A stretch of 64,000 nt of DNA, taken from positions 1-64,000 of the forward strand of contig WSYJ01000118.1 in assembly GCA_020186115.1 (NCBI GenBank). Reading direction: 5' to 3'. Made by a program: the position numbers and the translations under genes. Shown piece by piece: positions 1 through 11,000 of this stretch. The stretch comes from Histomonas meleagridis. Taxonomy: Eukaryota; Parabasalia; Tritrichomonadida; Dientamoebidae. Positions within the stretch are counted from its first letter, which is position 1; each line of letters starts with the position of its first letter. The notes under the pieces were generated by a model. That model made no database searches. It was not told the origin of the DNA and saw only the letters and a program-made list of their open reading frames with translations.

Positions 1-204
1 TGGGGTATTATTAAACGAAATTAAAAAAAGCTTAAATTGAAGAAAGAAGACGATCTTTTTACAGCTATAAATCAATTTTGGATTACGATTGATGATAAAA
101 TTGTCGATGCGCTTGTTGGAGATTTTATCAGAAGATGCGAAATGATAAGAGATCTTGCAGGAGAAAGCCCAAAAACCGTTATTTTGAATTCAATTAACTT
201 CTGA
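1..204 (+). mobile_element. Tc1/mariner-like transposase C-terminal remnant
   Basis: An open frame at about 25-204 ends in TGA and encodes a segment with Trp, then an acidic stretch, then LVGDFIRRCEMIRDLAG. This resembles the C-terminal tail of Tc1/mariner-type DDE transposases (W..I...I..LV...RR...V....G). Upstream, the first 24 bases fit only in another frame, so a frameshift or the window edge interrupts it. There is no start codon and no visible inverted repeat here. The family call rests on a short motif only. Confidence 0.45.
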
Positions 205-1971
205 GTTATGATATCCAGTGAATAGGCCAACATAGTCCTTGTGATTTTTGGTTTTTAGGACACCGTAAAGAACTTTTAGAGGATTAGGAAATAACAAATT
301 CTGAAATGCTTGTCGATTAATTAATCTATATATGGAATGAGATATCTTTGGAGGAAATTTGATCGGTTTATTGTAAATGGGGAAGAAAGTGTATATGGAT
401 TATTGAACACGAAGTAAGGTACTATCAATCTCAATGAACAAACATAGTTTTCATTCATCAGAATAGGGGTGGGAGCTCATTATATTTTGCCTTTCCTGTA
501 ATACATAAGGGATAATTTAGCTATTTTATTTATGACCATTTACAAATGCCAAATTATATGTTGTTTTATAATATAATTTAAATAATTTTCAAATATTATT
601 ATGAAATACCAATTTATTAAAATAAGTTATATATAAAATAAATAAACATCGATGTCGGAATAGGAATTCCTTGGTGGCTGCAAAAATGGCATTTTTTGAA
701 AGAATTGTGATGTGAAAATGATCGTTGCCATATGTCACGTAACTTGATAAAAACTTCAATATTGCACGATTGATACCGGTTGGAAGTGTTTAAAATGTAA
801 ATTTATATTCAAAAGAAAATTGGAATTTATTTTTTATATCTTATCATGCAATTTGTGCTCATGAATTAGTCATGTATCAAATGAAAGTCAGTGTATTCCG
901 GGGGATTGCTCTTTTTTCTCTTCTTCTTGTTCTCTTTTTTTGATTAATTGTCATATGATCTTTATTTCAATTGGATGCCTTTCCATTTCGTCTTCATTTA
1001 ACTTCGAAATACCAATCATGAAATTTACACAATTGTTCTAATCCAGATCTCCGATCTTCTATATTCTTCTTGTCTTTCTATTTCTTTTTATTTTCTTGCT
1101 TTCCTGTAATTCTTTTTTTGGACTTTTTTTCGAACGGATTTTCTTGGTGTCAAGCAATCAAATAACCGTTAAATTCACGGTTATTTTCTACGAGACAAAA
1201 AATTCAATTTTTGAAAAGTGAAAATAACATCATGAATTTTAATTTAATTATGCTGCAAATCAGAAATAAATGTATATATATAAAATAAAAAAAAAGGTCA
1301 TAGGGCAGACCAAGTTTATTTTTTCTTAATTTCGAAATATTTGCATTCCAAAAAAGTGAAGTGAAATGCTTTTTTTGATAATTTTATTGAAAGAAATGAA
1401 ACGAGAAACTTCGAAGTGAGCAAGCACACAGTTTTTTGTTTTTTATAATCCTTAATTCAAAAAATATCTTTTATTATGGATTTCTTTAATGTTGAATGAT
1501 ACCACTAAAATAAAATTCATTAAATGTGAACTATATAATCACAATAAAGAATCTCTTTCTCTTGGAATTCCAAATACAAGCATTCAACATTTTATATATC
1601 TTATGTTAATAGAGTTCACTTTTGACAAAGAAAATTTTCAAGATATATTAACGAATATTTTTATTGAACTTTGTTTGTTTCACCGGCATTCTAGAATAAA
1701 GGCAAAATAATCGGATAGCAATATACTAAATTAAAGGTGTTATTAGATGGTTCGATGTGATTTTTGTTTAATTTTGGCTGTACAGTCAAACCGTTGGCCG
1801 CAAATTTTAGCAAACGATAGACAAATTAAATGAACAGTTTCACAGAAAAAAATTATCGTCATTCTGAAATTTCTATCGTTTCCCGGTTAACGTTATTTTG
1901 ACTGTTGCATTCAAACCATTTGAAAATTTTGTTCACAAAATTGTGAAGGAAAATTTTTCTCAATTTGCAAC
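205..1971. other. AT-rich intergenic stretch, no supported gene
   Basis: I see no convincing gene here. A 73-codon frame at 1489-1710 has no recognisable domain and no clear initiator upstream, so it is not called. Short A and T runs are frequent. AACCGTT-like and GGTTAACG-like words at about 1789 and 1887 lie within 200 bp of the next start codon and may belong to its promoter. Confidence 0.5.
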
Positions 1972-4251
1972 ATGATCTTATTCATTGCACTCTGCCTTGC
2001 TTTCGAATCAAATTATGTTACGAACCCTTCATTTGAATCAGGGCTGTCAAATTGGGGGTTTGATTACAGCACATGTAAAGTAACATCTGAAGTATCACAT
2101 TCTGGAAATAGTTCAATTTATTGTCATGATACATCAGGAGAGAGGAATGCACTTGCATACCAATTTAAATCCAAAGGATCATTACCAAGTGGATATTATT
2201 ATAAACTTTCAGCATGGATTCGAATGAAGGACTGCACATCAAGATTATTAGTTTATGCTGAAGGCCAATGGAATGCATACACAATTGGTCTATATGTTTA
2301 TAATGATAAAAATCGTTCATGTTCAAAAAATGATAATCAACTCTATAATTGTGATGATGATTGGTATTATATTGAAGGCACCACATTAGAACCATTAGAA
2401 TCCACACAACCATGCACCATTGGATTTGGTCTTCGTGATAAAGGCACTGGCGAATTTTGGATTGACGACATCACATTTACACCTGTTATGACGACCACAT
2501 TACTCAACAGCGCCGATGTTACATGTTGGCGTCAAGAAGCGTATCGAGACAAGACCAATGTAATTGTTGATCTAGCAGTCAAAAACACGCATTGGGAGAA
2601 TGGCGATGATTTAGCATTCGATGTTGATTTCATTAACCAAGAAACAGGGGAAACAGAGTTAACACTTCATGAATTTACGATCAAACGTAACATCGAAAAC
2701 ATTTATGCTAACTTTGAATTAGATCCAACACTTTTAACGCCAGGTTATTATAATGTTAGTGTTACATTATATAATCTTTTGTTTAATATTACTGAGAAAA
2801 CTCAAACATACATTCACATCTTATCTGAAAAACGTGATTATGCCATTTATATTGATGATAGGATGCGTACTATTGATCATGGGAAAGTTTTCTTTCCACT
2901 TGGCGTATACTATGATTATTGCGATTATTCCGAAGATATCATTCGTGACTATATTGCATCTGATGACAGTCCATTTAATTTAGTTATAGGCGGCGGACGT
3001 AGTAAAGCAGCGATGGATCGTGTATATAACATTACAAATGGTAAAATCCGTGTTATAGACTTAGGCACATCAAATAAAGTTGCGTATAGTAATGTTACAC
3101 AACGTAAAGAAATTGCAAAACAACTTGCTGATTATGCGAGAACAGTCAAAGATTCGCCAGGTTTATTTGCATATTATCATCAAGATGAGCCTACGTCACA
3201 AGTAGTTCCATCAATGCATGAGAATGTTATAGCATTACGTGAAGCAGATCCTGATCATCCTGTTTATACTGCAGTTAATCGACGATTAGAGTTACATTAT
3301 ATTAAAGAAGGCTTAGATTGTTACGGAAGTGATATTTATCCCGTACAACATTACGACGATTTCCATGCAGTGTATACAGTGACTTATCAAGGACGGAATA
3401 GTGTTATAAATAATAGAGCGAATTGGGGAATTCCACAATTCTTTAGTTGGAAAATAATTGATGAAAAACAATTTCCTAATGAATTACCTCCAACTTATGA
3501 TCAGTTACGTCAAATGACATATCAAATGATTGTCGGCGGCGCAAATGGAATTATATATTATGACTTTAGTGCGACAATGTGTGGGCCACAACAGCCATGG
3601 CAAGATGAATGGGAGAAGTTAAAGAAAGTCGCAAATGAACTAATGAATGATTACGTGCCAATTATATTATCTGGTAATGACGTTGATCCAGGTTATGCAC
3701 AGCCAACGTATGAAAAGGAACTTAATGTTGGCAGAGAATGCGCTGTACGATTCTTTAATTATGATGGATATGATTACGTTTTGGCGGTGAACATTTGGCA
3801 ATATAATGCAAAGGAATGCACTTTCTTTAAGCCAAATACTACTTCAGATATTGAAATAGTTTCAGGTAACTCAAAAGTTACAAAGCAAACAAATACAACT
3901 TTGACTTTGAGTATGCCGGCAATGGACGTGACATGGCTTAAGATTACGAACGAGCCTTACAACGAGAAATTAACAGAGGCTCAAAGCGAACAAGTTAAAA
4001 CAGGTGAAGAAGAAGAAGGAGGAAAACAAAGTGAAGAAGAAGAAGGAGGAAAACAAAGCGATGTAAAGGAAAGCAGTGAAGAAATAAGTGGAGGACCCGA
4101 CAGCGGAGAAGGAGAAGGAGACGGAATGTCAGAGACAACAAAAATTATTATCGGAGTCGTCGTGGCCGCAGTTGTGGTGATTGCTGTGATCGTCGGAGTT
4201 GTTGTCGGCTTGAAAAGAAGGAACAAAAAGGAACAGTCGGTTTCCGTTTGA
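1972..4251 (+). CDS. Surface-anchored glycoside-hydrolase-like protein with N-terminal carbohydrate-binding module
   Basis: The 759-residue protein starts with a signal peptide (MILFIALCLAFES). Residues about 15-165 look like a CBM4/9-type beta-sandwich (NPSFESGLSNW near the start, GEFWIDDITF at the end). Residues about 290-620 look like a TIM-barrel glycosidase: FFPLGVYYDY opens it, YYHQDEP is a plausible acid/base site, and YGSDIYPV and GGANGIIYYDFS follow. A Glu/Gly/Ser-rich linker with two EEEEGGKQS copies leads to a Val/Ile-rich transmembrane helix (about 725-745) and a 14-residue basic tail. This is a type I plasma-membrane layout with an extracellular enzyme. Start choice: an initiator-like CTCAATTTG lies 13 bp upstream of the ATG. 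The exact GH family is not clear, and a lectin-only role is possible. Confidence 0.75.
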   Translation: MILFIALCLAFESNYVTNPSFESGLSNWGFDYSTCKVTSEVSHSGNSSIYCHDTSGERNALAYQFKSKGSLPSGYYYKLSAWIRMKDCTSRLLVYAEGQWNAYTIGLYVYNDKNRSCSKNDNQLYNCDDDWYYIEGTTLEPLESTQPCTIGFGLRDKGTGEFWIDDITFTPVMTTTLLNSADVTCWRQEAYRDKTNVIVDLAVKNTHWENGDDLAFDVDFINQETGETELTLHEFTIKRNIENIYANFELDPTLLTPGYYNVSVTLYNLLFNITEKTQTYIHILSEKRDYAIYIDDRMRTIDHGKVFFPLGVYYDYCDYSEDIIRDYIASDDSPFNLVIGGGRSKAAMDRVYNITNGKIRVIDLGTSNKVAYSNVTQRKEIAKQLADYARTVKDSPGLFAYYHQDEPTSQVVPSMHENVIALREADPDHPVYTAVNRRLELHYIKEGLDCYGSDIYPVQHYDDFHAVYTVTYQGRNSVINNRANWGIPQFFSWKIIDEKQFPNELPPTYDQLRQMTYQMIVGGANGIIYYDFSATMCGPQQPWQDEWEKLKKVANELMNDYVPIILSGNDVDPGYAQPTYEKELNVGRECAVRFFNYDGYDYVLAVNIWQYNAKECTFFKPNTTSDIEIVSGNSKVTKQTNTTLTLSMPAMDVTWLKITNEPYNEKLTEAQSEQVKTGEEEEGGKQSEEEEGGKQSDVKESSEEISGGPDSGEGEGDGMSETTKIIIGVVVAAVVVIAVIVGVVVGLKRRNKKEQSVSV

Positions 4252-4574
4252 TTAAATAAATTCTCTCATTGTCTCTGAAATGTACTTTTAGATTTCTGAA
4301 GAATTATTTCCATTGTATTTGTAACATTTCACTGAATAACGTTTTCGTGTTATTTTAAAATGAAATGAATTTTTGTAACAGATGATGCAGATGCAAAAAT
4401 TAATATTTACGAACGAATTACATAAAAACGTTGTGATTGGTAATATCCAAATTCATGCACAGTAAATATTGAAAAAATACTAAGATAAGTTTATTATATA
4501 TTAAATAATTTTTTGTTTTATGTTCATTTAGCAAACAAAATTTTGTATTCTTTGATACAGAAATATGAAGAGGA
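4252..4574. other. Convergent intergenic region
   Basis: This is the 3' flank shared by two convergent genes. It is AT-rich and I see no gene, RNA or repeat in it. Confidence 0.4.
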
Positions 4575-5183
4575 TTAACAACATTTTTTGCTTTCTTTCT
4601 CTGGCACCACTTGTTCTATTTGTATTTCAATGTTCTGGTGTAACTTCTGGCGTCTGTTGTCAATCACTTGTTCTGTTAGAGTTTGAAACATCCTTTTGAT
4701 TCCGGTTCCATCTAATGAACTTGTTTCAAAGTATTGAATTCCTAGCTCAGCTGCTTTGTCGTTGGCATCAGCCGTTGATACACTGCGTTGTTCATTTGGG
4801 ATATCGCACATATTTCCACATAAAGCAATAATTGCCTGATCATTAGAACTTGAAACTTCATTATACCAGTTTGTAACAGATTCAAATGTGCTAACCGGGT
4901 TAAACTTTTGTATGTTGGAAGGATTTCCTAATGCAAAAAAAATTATGAAAATAGATGCATAATTATAATAAAATCTAGGAATTGATTTATATGACTCTTG
5001 TCCAGCAGTGTCCCAAATACTTACATCCATTTTCATTCCTTTTACATTCATTTTAATTTCAAATGTATCATTTGCTACTGTTGGTGGAGCAAAAGTATAT
5101 GCTCCTTTAACAAGCCAAAGAGCAGCTGCAGTCTTCCCAACACATGCATCACCAACAAGAACAATGTTTATTCGTTGTTGCAT
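4575..5183 (-). CDS. Rab-like small GTPase
   Basis: The 202-residue protein has the small GTPase motifs: P-loop GDACVGKT near residue 11, switch II WDTAGQE at about 58, a G5-like ETSS at about 153, and a C-terminal KKCC suited to geranylgeranylation. It should therefore act on vesicle membranes in trafficking. The guanine-specificity motif reads GNMCD rather than the usual GNKxD, so the Lys is replaced by Met. The effector region is not close enough to any one Rab to name it. Its start codon lies 177 bp from the divergent RPS2 start. Confidence 0.88.
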   Translation of the reverse strand: MQQRINIVLVGDACVGKTAAALWLVKGAYTFAPPTVANDTFEIKMNVKGMKMDVSIWDTAGQESYKSIPRFYYNYASIFIIFFALGNPSNIQKFNPVSTFESVTNWYNEVSSSNDQAIIALCGNMCDIPNEQRSVSTADANDKAAELGIQYFETSSLDGTGIKRMFQTLTEQVIDNRRQKLHQNIEIQIEQVVPEKESKKCC

Positions 5184-5333
5184 ATGAGCAAAAACTTGCT
5201 CCTGAACGCTTTTTGACTTTTTGATATATCTTTATGAAAATGTTGAAAATTTCGGCTATTTATAAAAATGCCGATTTGTAAACCATTTTTATTTTTGACC
5301 GTTTATTCGGACTTTTGATATGAAAAAGGAATT

Positions 5334-5354
5334 GGCGGTTTTGGTCGGGCCTTT
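5334..5354 (+). promoter_or_regulatory. RPS2 core promoter: M3-like box plus CCTTT
   Basis: GGCGGTTT (5334-5341) fits the M3 consensus of Trichomonas vaginalis. CCTTT (5350-5354) fits the M5 motif that overlaps transcription starts in that species. The ATG lies 6 bp after CCTTT. The word TGGTCG between them recurs in the RPS23 promoter of this window. Confidence 0.55.
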
Positions 5355-5360
5355 AGGAAG

Positions 5361-6161
5361 ATGTCTGAAGTGAAACAAAATGCTGATGGACAACGTCGTG
5401 GCGGAATGCGCGGCCGCCAACAACGCGAGCGCCCACAGAGAAATGCACAAAACAGAGGAAAAGACACATGGCAACCAAAGACTAAATTAGGTCGTTTAGT
5501 TGCTTCTGGTCGTATTACATCTATCGAACAGATTTACCTCCACGCTATGCCAATTAAAGAACCAGAAATTATTGACAGACTTTTAGGTGATAACTTAAAG
5601 GATGAAGTCATGAAGATAATGCCAGTTCAGAAACAAACACGTGCAGGTCAACGTACTCGCTTTAAGGCTGTTGTTGCTGTCGGTGATTATGATGGACATG
5701 TTGGTCTTGGTATCAAAACATCTGCCGAAGTTGCTAACGCAATTAAAGGCGCTTTAATTTATGCCAAGCTTTCTATTCTTCCAGTACGTCGTGGTTATTG
5801 GGGTAACAAGATCGGACAGCCTCACACTGTTCCAAATACAGTTACAGGAAAATGCGGATCTGTTAGAGTACGTCTCATCCCAGCTCCACGTGGTTCTGGA
5901 ATTGTCGCAGGTTCAGTTGCTAAGAAGCTCTTAGCTATGGCAGGTTTCGAAGATCTTTTCACATCTTCAATTGGTAACACAAAGACATCTGCAAACTTCC
6001 TCGTTGCAACATACAAAGCAATAGAAGCTACGTATTCATTCCTTACTCCTGACCAATGGGAGCAGAAGGAACCAGAAGCACATCCATTTGTTCAATATAG
6101 TGATATCCTCGCAAAAGACAACGAATTCAAAGTCACAAAGGTAAATATCAATTTGGAGTAA
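5361..6161 (+). CDS. RPS2: 40S ribosomal protein S2 (uS5)
   Basis: The 266-residue protein matches eukaryotic uS5 across its length. A basic Arg/Gly-rich N-terminus is followed by [11 protein letters not shown], the S5 double-stranded RNA-binding motif ([20 protein letters not shown]), the [26 protein letters not shown] segment in pieces, and a C-terminal domain with APRGSGIVA. It is part of the small-subunit decoding and mRNA-entry region. Length is normal for the family. Start is fixed by the M3/CCTTT promoter just upstream. Codon use is richer in G and C than the neighbouring accessory loci, as expected for a highly expressed gene. Confidence 0.97.
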   Translation: MSEVKQNADGQRRGGMRGRQQRERPQRNAQNRGKDTWQPKTKLGRLVASGRITSIEQIYLHAMPIKEPEIIDRLLGDNLKDEVMKIMPVQKQTRAGQRTRFKAVVAVGDYDGHVGLGIKTSAEVANAIKGALIYAKLSILPVRRGYWGNKIGQPHTVPNTVTGKCGSVRVRLIPAPRGSGIVAGSVAKKLLAMAGFEDLFTSSIGNTKTSANFLVATYKAIEATYSFLTPDQWEQKEPEAHPFVQYSDILAKDNEFKVTKVNINLE

Positions 6162-6570
6162 ACATTATCTCCTTTTTTTATTTGGTTTTAAGAAATAAAT
6201 TAAAATTTTATCAATTAAACAGCCTAATTCTTAAAATGAATAACCGGTGAAGTTGTTTTATCTGTGTATAAATAAATAATCAACGAAAAAACGGTTTTCT
6301 ATATAGAAAATTCAGTTATTAAAAAGTCAAATAACTGCCGTTTAGCTGTGAGTAATGTTATCAATTTTTGTTTTTCTGAAGAATATGGTCTGCCAGAAAA
6401 TTTTTTTGAATTAAAAATTGAAATGAATTTATTTTTGCGTATGTTGCACAATTCACATTATATACGGGAAATAAATCATACCCAATATTTTACTTATTAA
6501 AAAATTTTAAAGTAATGATTTTATTGATGGTCTAAACTCAAAAATTATATTTTAATACACAAATGAATAA
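6162..6570. other. Intergenic region upstream of ankyrin locus A
   Basis: AT-rich, with no gene seen. An isolated AACGGTTT word lies near 6290. Confidence 0.4.
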
Positions 6571-6605
6571 ACGGTTATTCATAACCGTCAAGTGCGCTTC
6601 ACTTT
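6571..6605 (+). promoter_or_regulatory. Palindromic M3-like box and Inr before ankyrin locus A
   Basis: ACGGTTAT (6571-6578) and its exact reverse complement ATAACCGT (6581-6588) flank a TC spacer, giving a palindrome built from two M3-like half sites. TCACTTT (6599-6605) fits the trichomonad initiator TCAYTW and lies 17 bp before the ATG at 6623. The same Inr word sits 2 bp before the start of the paralogue at 40680. Confidence 0.55.
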
Positions 6606-6622
6606 GTGTATTATTTTAAGAA

Positions 6623-8044
6623 ATGAGCTTCTATGGGAGAACTACAACAAATTATCGTGGGCATAGTTATGTCCAACCAAATTCATTTTTACCAAAACAA
6701 AAAGAATACTTGTCAAAACTTAAATCAATGCAAAAAATTATTTTTGAATTAAAAAATGAAAACATAGAAGAATCAGTCAGTTCGATGTTAGGTTTTTTTG
6801 ATAAAGAGTTTTTAGATTCAATGAATATTATTGTTTATCGATTAATTTATTCATCAGTTCAATCGCTAAAGGAAATCGATGTATATCTTAAATATTTACA
6901 ATTACTTGAAACAAAAGAAAAAGAAATTTATAAAGATGAGGAATATTCAGAAATTATTCAGCTTTTTTCTGAGTTTTTAAAAAAAAATAGATCACAAGAA
7001 AGTTATTACATTCTTGAAAATATGATTGAACAAAAATTAATTCCATCTGATTTCATGACTGGTCTGAGAATTCCTTATTTTGTTCATTATGAAACGAAAG
7101 AAGAAATAAAAAAGTATATAAACACAACTTATTTTTATTCCCCTAATGATGTAAAATTTATTTCTGAAAATTTTGAAGAATTATCAAAGAATAATTGGGA
7201 ACTTCATAAGAAATATATTAAAGAAGGACACAGTCCAAGTGAAATTGCGAAAATAATTCGAAATGATGAAGTAGATAAACTTCAAGAAATATCATCTAAT
7301 ACAAAATTTAATTTTAATCAAACAATTGAGCCATCACTTTATGAAAGATGTTCTTTTATTAATAAGCAAAGTGTTACATTAATTGATTATGCAGCATTTT
7401 TTGGATCAATTAAATGTTTTAAATATTTACTTATGAATAATGCAAATGTATCAGACACAGGTAAATATGCAGTTGCATGTGGGAATGAAGAAATCATTCA
7501 TTTATGTGAACAAAATCATTCATCATTTGAAGGTGCATATGAAACAGCAATTGAATTTCATCGAAATAAAATTTTTCAATATCTTTATGAAAATAAAATA
7601 CATACTTCTCCATCTTTCATTGTACCATGTATGAAATCATCTAATTATGAAATTATATCATTTTTTGAAAAACAATATATTTCTGAGTCTGAAGCTCAAC
7701 AATCATTTGAAGTTAAAAATATATTTATTGTTAAATATTTCTTAGAAGGAAATGTTATTTCAAATAATCTTCTTTTTGCTTTAATAAATACACAAAATAT
7801 TAAACTTATTAAATATGCTCTTAATCAACAAATTCAAGATATAAATGCTAGTGATAAATTTTTAATTAATCATTTAATATTTTTTAATATTTGGTGGATT
7901 TTATTCATATTTTTTGAAACTATTCTTTCTATGGCATTAAGTTTTGGCTTAACTGAAATTGTTGAGATACTTTTAAATAAAAAAGATCTTCATTTATATG
8001 GTAATTATTTTTGTTTATTATTTATATTGTCTTTAATAATTTGA
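6623..8044 (+). CDS. DUF3447-type ankyrin protein, locus A, 5' open frame
   Basis: The 473-codon frame opens a much longer locus that runs to 12140. Residues about 30-180 are a helical family-specific head. Residues about 195-330 contain the trichomonad DUF3447-type core (NNWELHKKYIKEG, EIAKIIRNDEV, LIDYAAFFGSIKCFKYLL, then GNEEIIHLCEQNH). Ankyrin-like units follow. The frame ends only because the spacer between ankyrin units (63 nt at about 7857, then 74 nt) brings a stop, not because the gene ends. Homologous spacers stop the paralogues at 27642, 40680 and 50543 in the same way. Function is unknown; ankyrin repeats usually bind proteins. No signal peptide is seen. Confidence 0.75.
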   Translation: MSFYGRTTTNYRGHSYVQPNSFLPKQKEYLSKLKSMQKIIFELKNENIEESVSSMLGFFDKEFLDSMNIIVYRLIYSSVQSLKEIDVYLKYLQLLETKEKEIYKDEEYSEIIQLFSEFLKKNRSQESYYILENMIEQKLIPSDFMTGLRIPYFVHYETKEEIKKYINTTYFYSPNDVKFISENFEELSKNNWELHKKYIKEGHSPSEIAKIIRNDEVDKLQEISSNTKFNFNQTIEPSLYERCSFINKQSVTLIDYAAFFGSIKCFKYLLMNNANVSDTGKYAVACGNEEIIHLCEQNHSSFEGAYETAIEFHRNKIFQYLYENKIHTSPSFIVPCMKSSNYEIISFFEKQYISESEAQQSFEVKNIFIVKYFLEGNVISNNLLFALINTQNIKLIKYALNQQIQDINASDKFLINHLIFFNIWWILFIFFETILSMALSFGLTEIVEILLNKKDLHLYGNYFCLLFILSLII

Positions 8045-11000
8045 AATTTTATATTATTTGGCATTTATCATAGTTATTTTATATTGCGCTTTCAAATGCA
8101 GTAAACAAGAATAATTTTGAAATTTTCAAGTCAATCCTGGAAAAAATGGATGAGAAATTTGAAGAAAGTTTTGTCTATTTGGTTAATATAGTTTTTTTTA
8201 TAAATAGATGGGATTAATCTCAATAATTTTTTAAGATATGTATAAAAGCAATCCAAGATGATAGATATGATATTCTTAAGTACTTATTGGATCGAAAAAA
8301 AATCAATTTAAAATTAAAAGATATTTCTCTATTTTCCTTTCTGTTTACTGAAAATTGGTGTATGTTAATAATAATTGGTGTTCATTTAGAATACTTGAAA
8401 CACTTTTAATTTCTGCTGCAAAATATAATAGAGTTAAAATAATGGAGTTACTCATAACACTCAAAGAAACTGATGTGAACGCTAGTGATATTTTTTTAAA
8501 TATAAAGATGTTTATTCGAAATATGACTTGTAAAAATTTAATATTTGATATTCGAATTCAATATTTCATACAGATCTAATGATTGCTTCAAAATTAGGAA
8601 ATATTGAAAGTGTTCAATTTCTCACAAAATTAGATAAAGTTGATATTAATCTTCAAAATTTTTCTTTATTAAATATTATAATGTTTAAAAATATTTGATA
8701 AATTATATACATATTATTTGAAACAGCGCTTATGCTTGCTATTCAAGAAAACAAATTCGAAGTAATCCAAGAACTTATTAATCAAAGTAAAATCGATATT
8801 AATGAAAAAAATATTATTAAATATCATATAAAATTTTTGAAACTATTATACTGTTCATATGAAAAATTTGGATTATATTCTTTAATTTTGAAACAGCCTT
8901 AACCATAGCAATAAAGGGGGAGAAAATTGAAATTGTTAAAATGTTGCTTGAACACAAAAATATTGATGTTAATGCAAAAGAAGTTTAATATTTTTGTTTG
9001 AAGTTTGTTTTTATATTTCCATATTTGTTTAATGATTTTGGAAATTGTTTAATCAATTTTATACACCATTAATGGTTGCAAATGGATGTAATAATATAGA
9101 AATAGCTAAATTACTTCTAGCACATGATAAAATCGATATTAACAACAAAAATTTTTGTTAATATCCTAAAAATTTGGAATTTTTAGAAATGTTTTCAAAC
9201 TGTATTAATTTTAGCAGCTAAAACTGGAAACTTTAAGTTTGCACAAATTCTTCTTGAAAATAAAGAACCTGAATCAAATATAAAACTTATTGAAATTTAT
9301 TTTAATTTTTTGAGGTTCAATTTATTTATTTGAATCAAGCATTCCTAATAACGAAGCGCATTTCAACGAAAATAAAAAATTTCACAAACAAAAAATCGAT
9401 ATCAATTTAAAAGATATTAATTAGTTATATTCAATATTTTCTTATTATATAAGAAGTTAAATATTAACTCTTGGAATATCTTCACCTGATTTAAAACAGC
9501 ACTTATAGTAGCAGCTGAGCTAAATAATTCTTTAATTGTTCAATTACTTCTTTCACAAAAAGGAATTGATATCAATGCTAGAGATATTATTTCATAATTT
9601 TTAATGTTTTTTCATCTAACTTTCTATTTGAATGAATTTTTTGGAATAATTTTTAAATATTTAAATCTGCACTTATGGCATCAGAATCTAAAAATAAAAT
9701 TGGAATTGTTAAGATGTTACTTGCAATGAAAGGAATTGATGTTAACACTCGAGACATTTCATTGATAATTTTAATATTTATTTAAGTATTTCAATGTTTT
9801 TATATAAAATTTGGAATTTGCTTTAATTTTTTTACTACAGTATTGAAAAATGCATTGTTCAATGATCACAAAGATATTGTAAATTTATTAATGGAACAAA
9901 AAGGTATTAATATCAATGCTAAAAATATTATTTTGATATTTTTAATATTGAAATCAAATATTTGATTTTTTCTAAATATTTTTGGTGTTTTCTAAAATGA
10001 TTTGATACTATATTAATTAGTGCAGTTAATAAAGAAAAGAAAGATATTGTGGATTTCCTTTTATCGCAAAAAGGAATTGATATCAATGCTAAAAATATTT
10101 ATTTATTTAATTTAATTTATATTTTTCTTATTTGTGGTTTCAAAATGAAATTAGGAATTTGAGTTTTTATCTTAGGACAGCACTTATGAATGCATGCGTT
10201 ATTGGTAATTTATTTGGAGCTTGTATTTATTTAAGATTACTTCTTAATAGAAAAGAAATAGATATTAATGCAAAAGATATTTATAATTTTTATTTATTGT
10301 AAATTTAATTAATTTCATATTTAAAAATAATGTTTGGTATTTTTTAGATATAGTTATGACAGCATTGATGTATGCATGTATAAATAATATATATAATGTT
10401 AAAACACTTCTTAATCACAACAGAATTAATATTGATATAGTGGATATTATTTTACAATTTATAATGATTGCGTGAAAGATTTTTAATTTGAAAATTATTT
10501 TTGGGAATTATTTGATCAATTTCGAACAGCATTTATGTATGCATGTGAATATTGCAGTACCAAAATTGCTTCAACACTTTTTAAAATAGGAGCTGATATT
10601 AATTTTAAAGATGTTAACTCAATTTTTTTAAAATTTTTTATTAATACATAAAATTTCAAAAATATATTTGGAACTTATTTTTGTATTTTAAGACGGCGCT
10701 TATTTTAGCAATCAAAGGGTGTCAATCAGATATTATAGAATTTCTTCTTCAACAAAAAGACATAAATGTTAATATACAAAATATTTTAATTTTTATTTAT
10801 AATTTTTCTATTAATAATTTAATGTTTTAACATTATTTTTGGTATTTGTTATTAATATTTAGAACAGCACTAATTATTGCTTCTAAAAAAGGAAACATGG
10901 AATTTATCAAATTACTTCTTCAACATAAAGAACTCGATTTAAATCTACAAGATAAATATATATTTTTATTAATGTTTTACTAAAAAAATTGGTCTTCAAA

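Noticed and set aside
1489-1710. 73-codon ORF as a gene
   Set aside because: No recognisable domain, codon use like surrounding AT-rich DNA, and no clear initiator.
3981-4226. Minus-strand frame in the linker and membrane segment of the surface glycosidase
   Set aside because: Shadow of low-complexity coding sequence on the plus strand.
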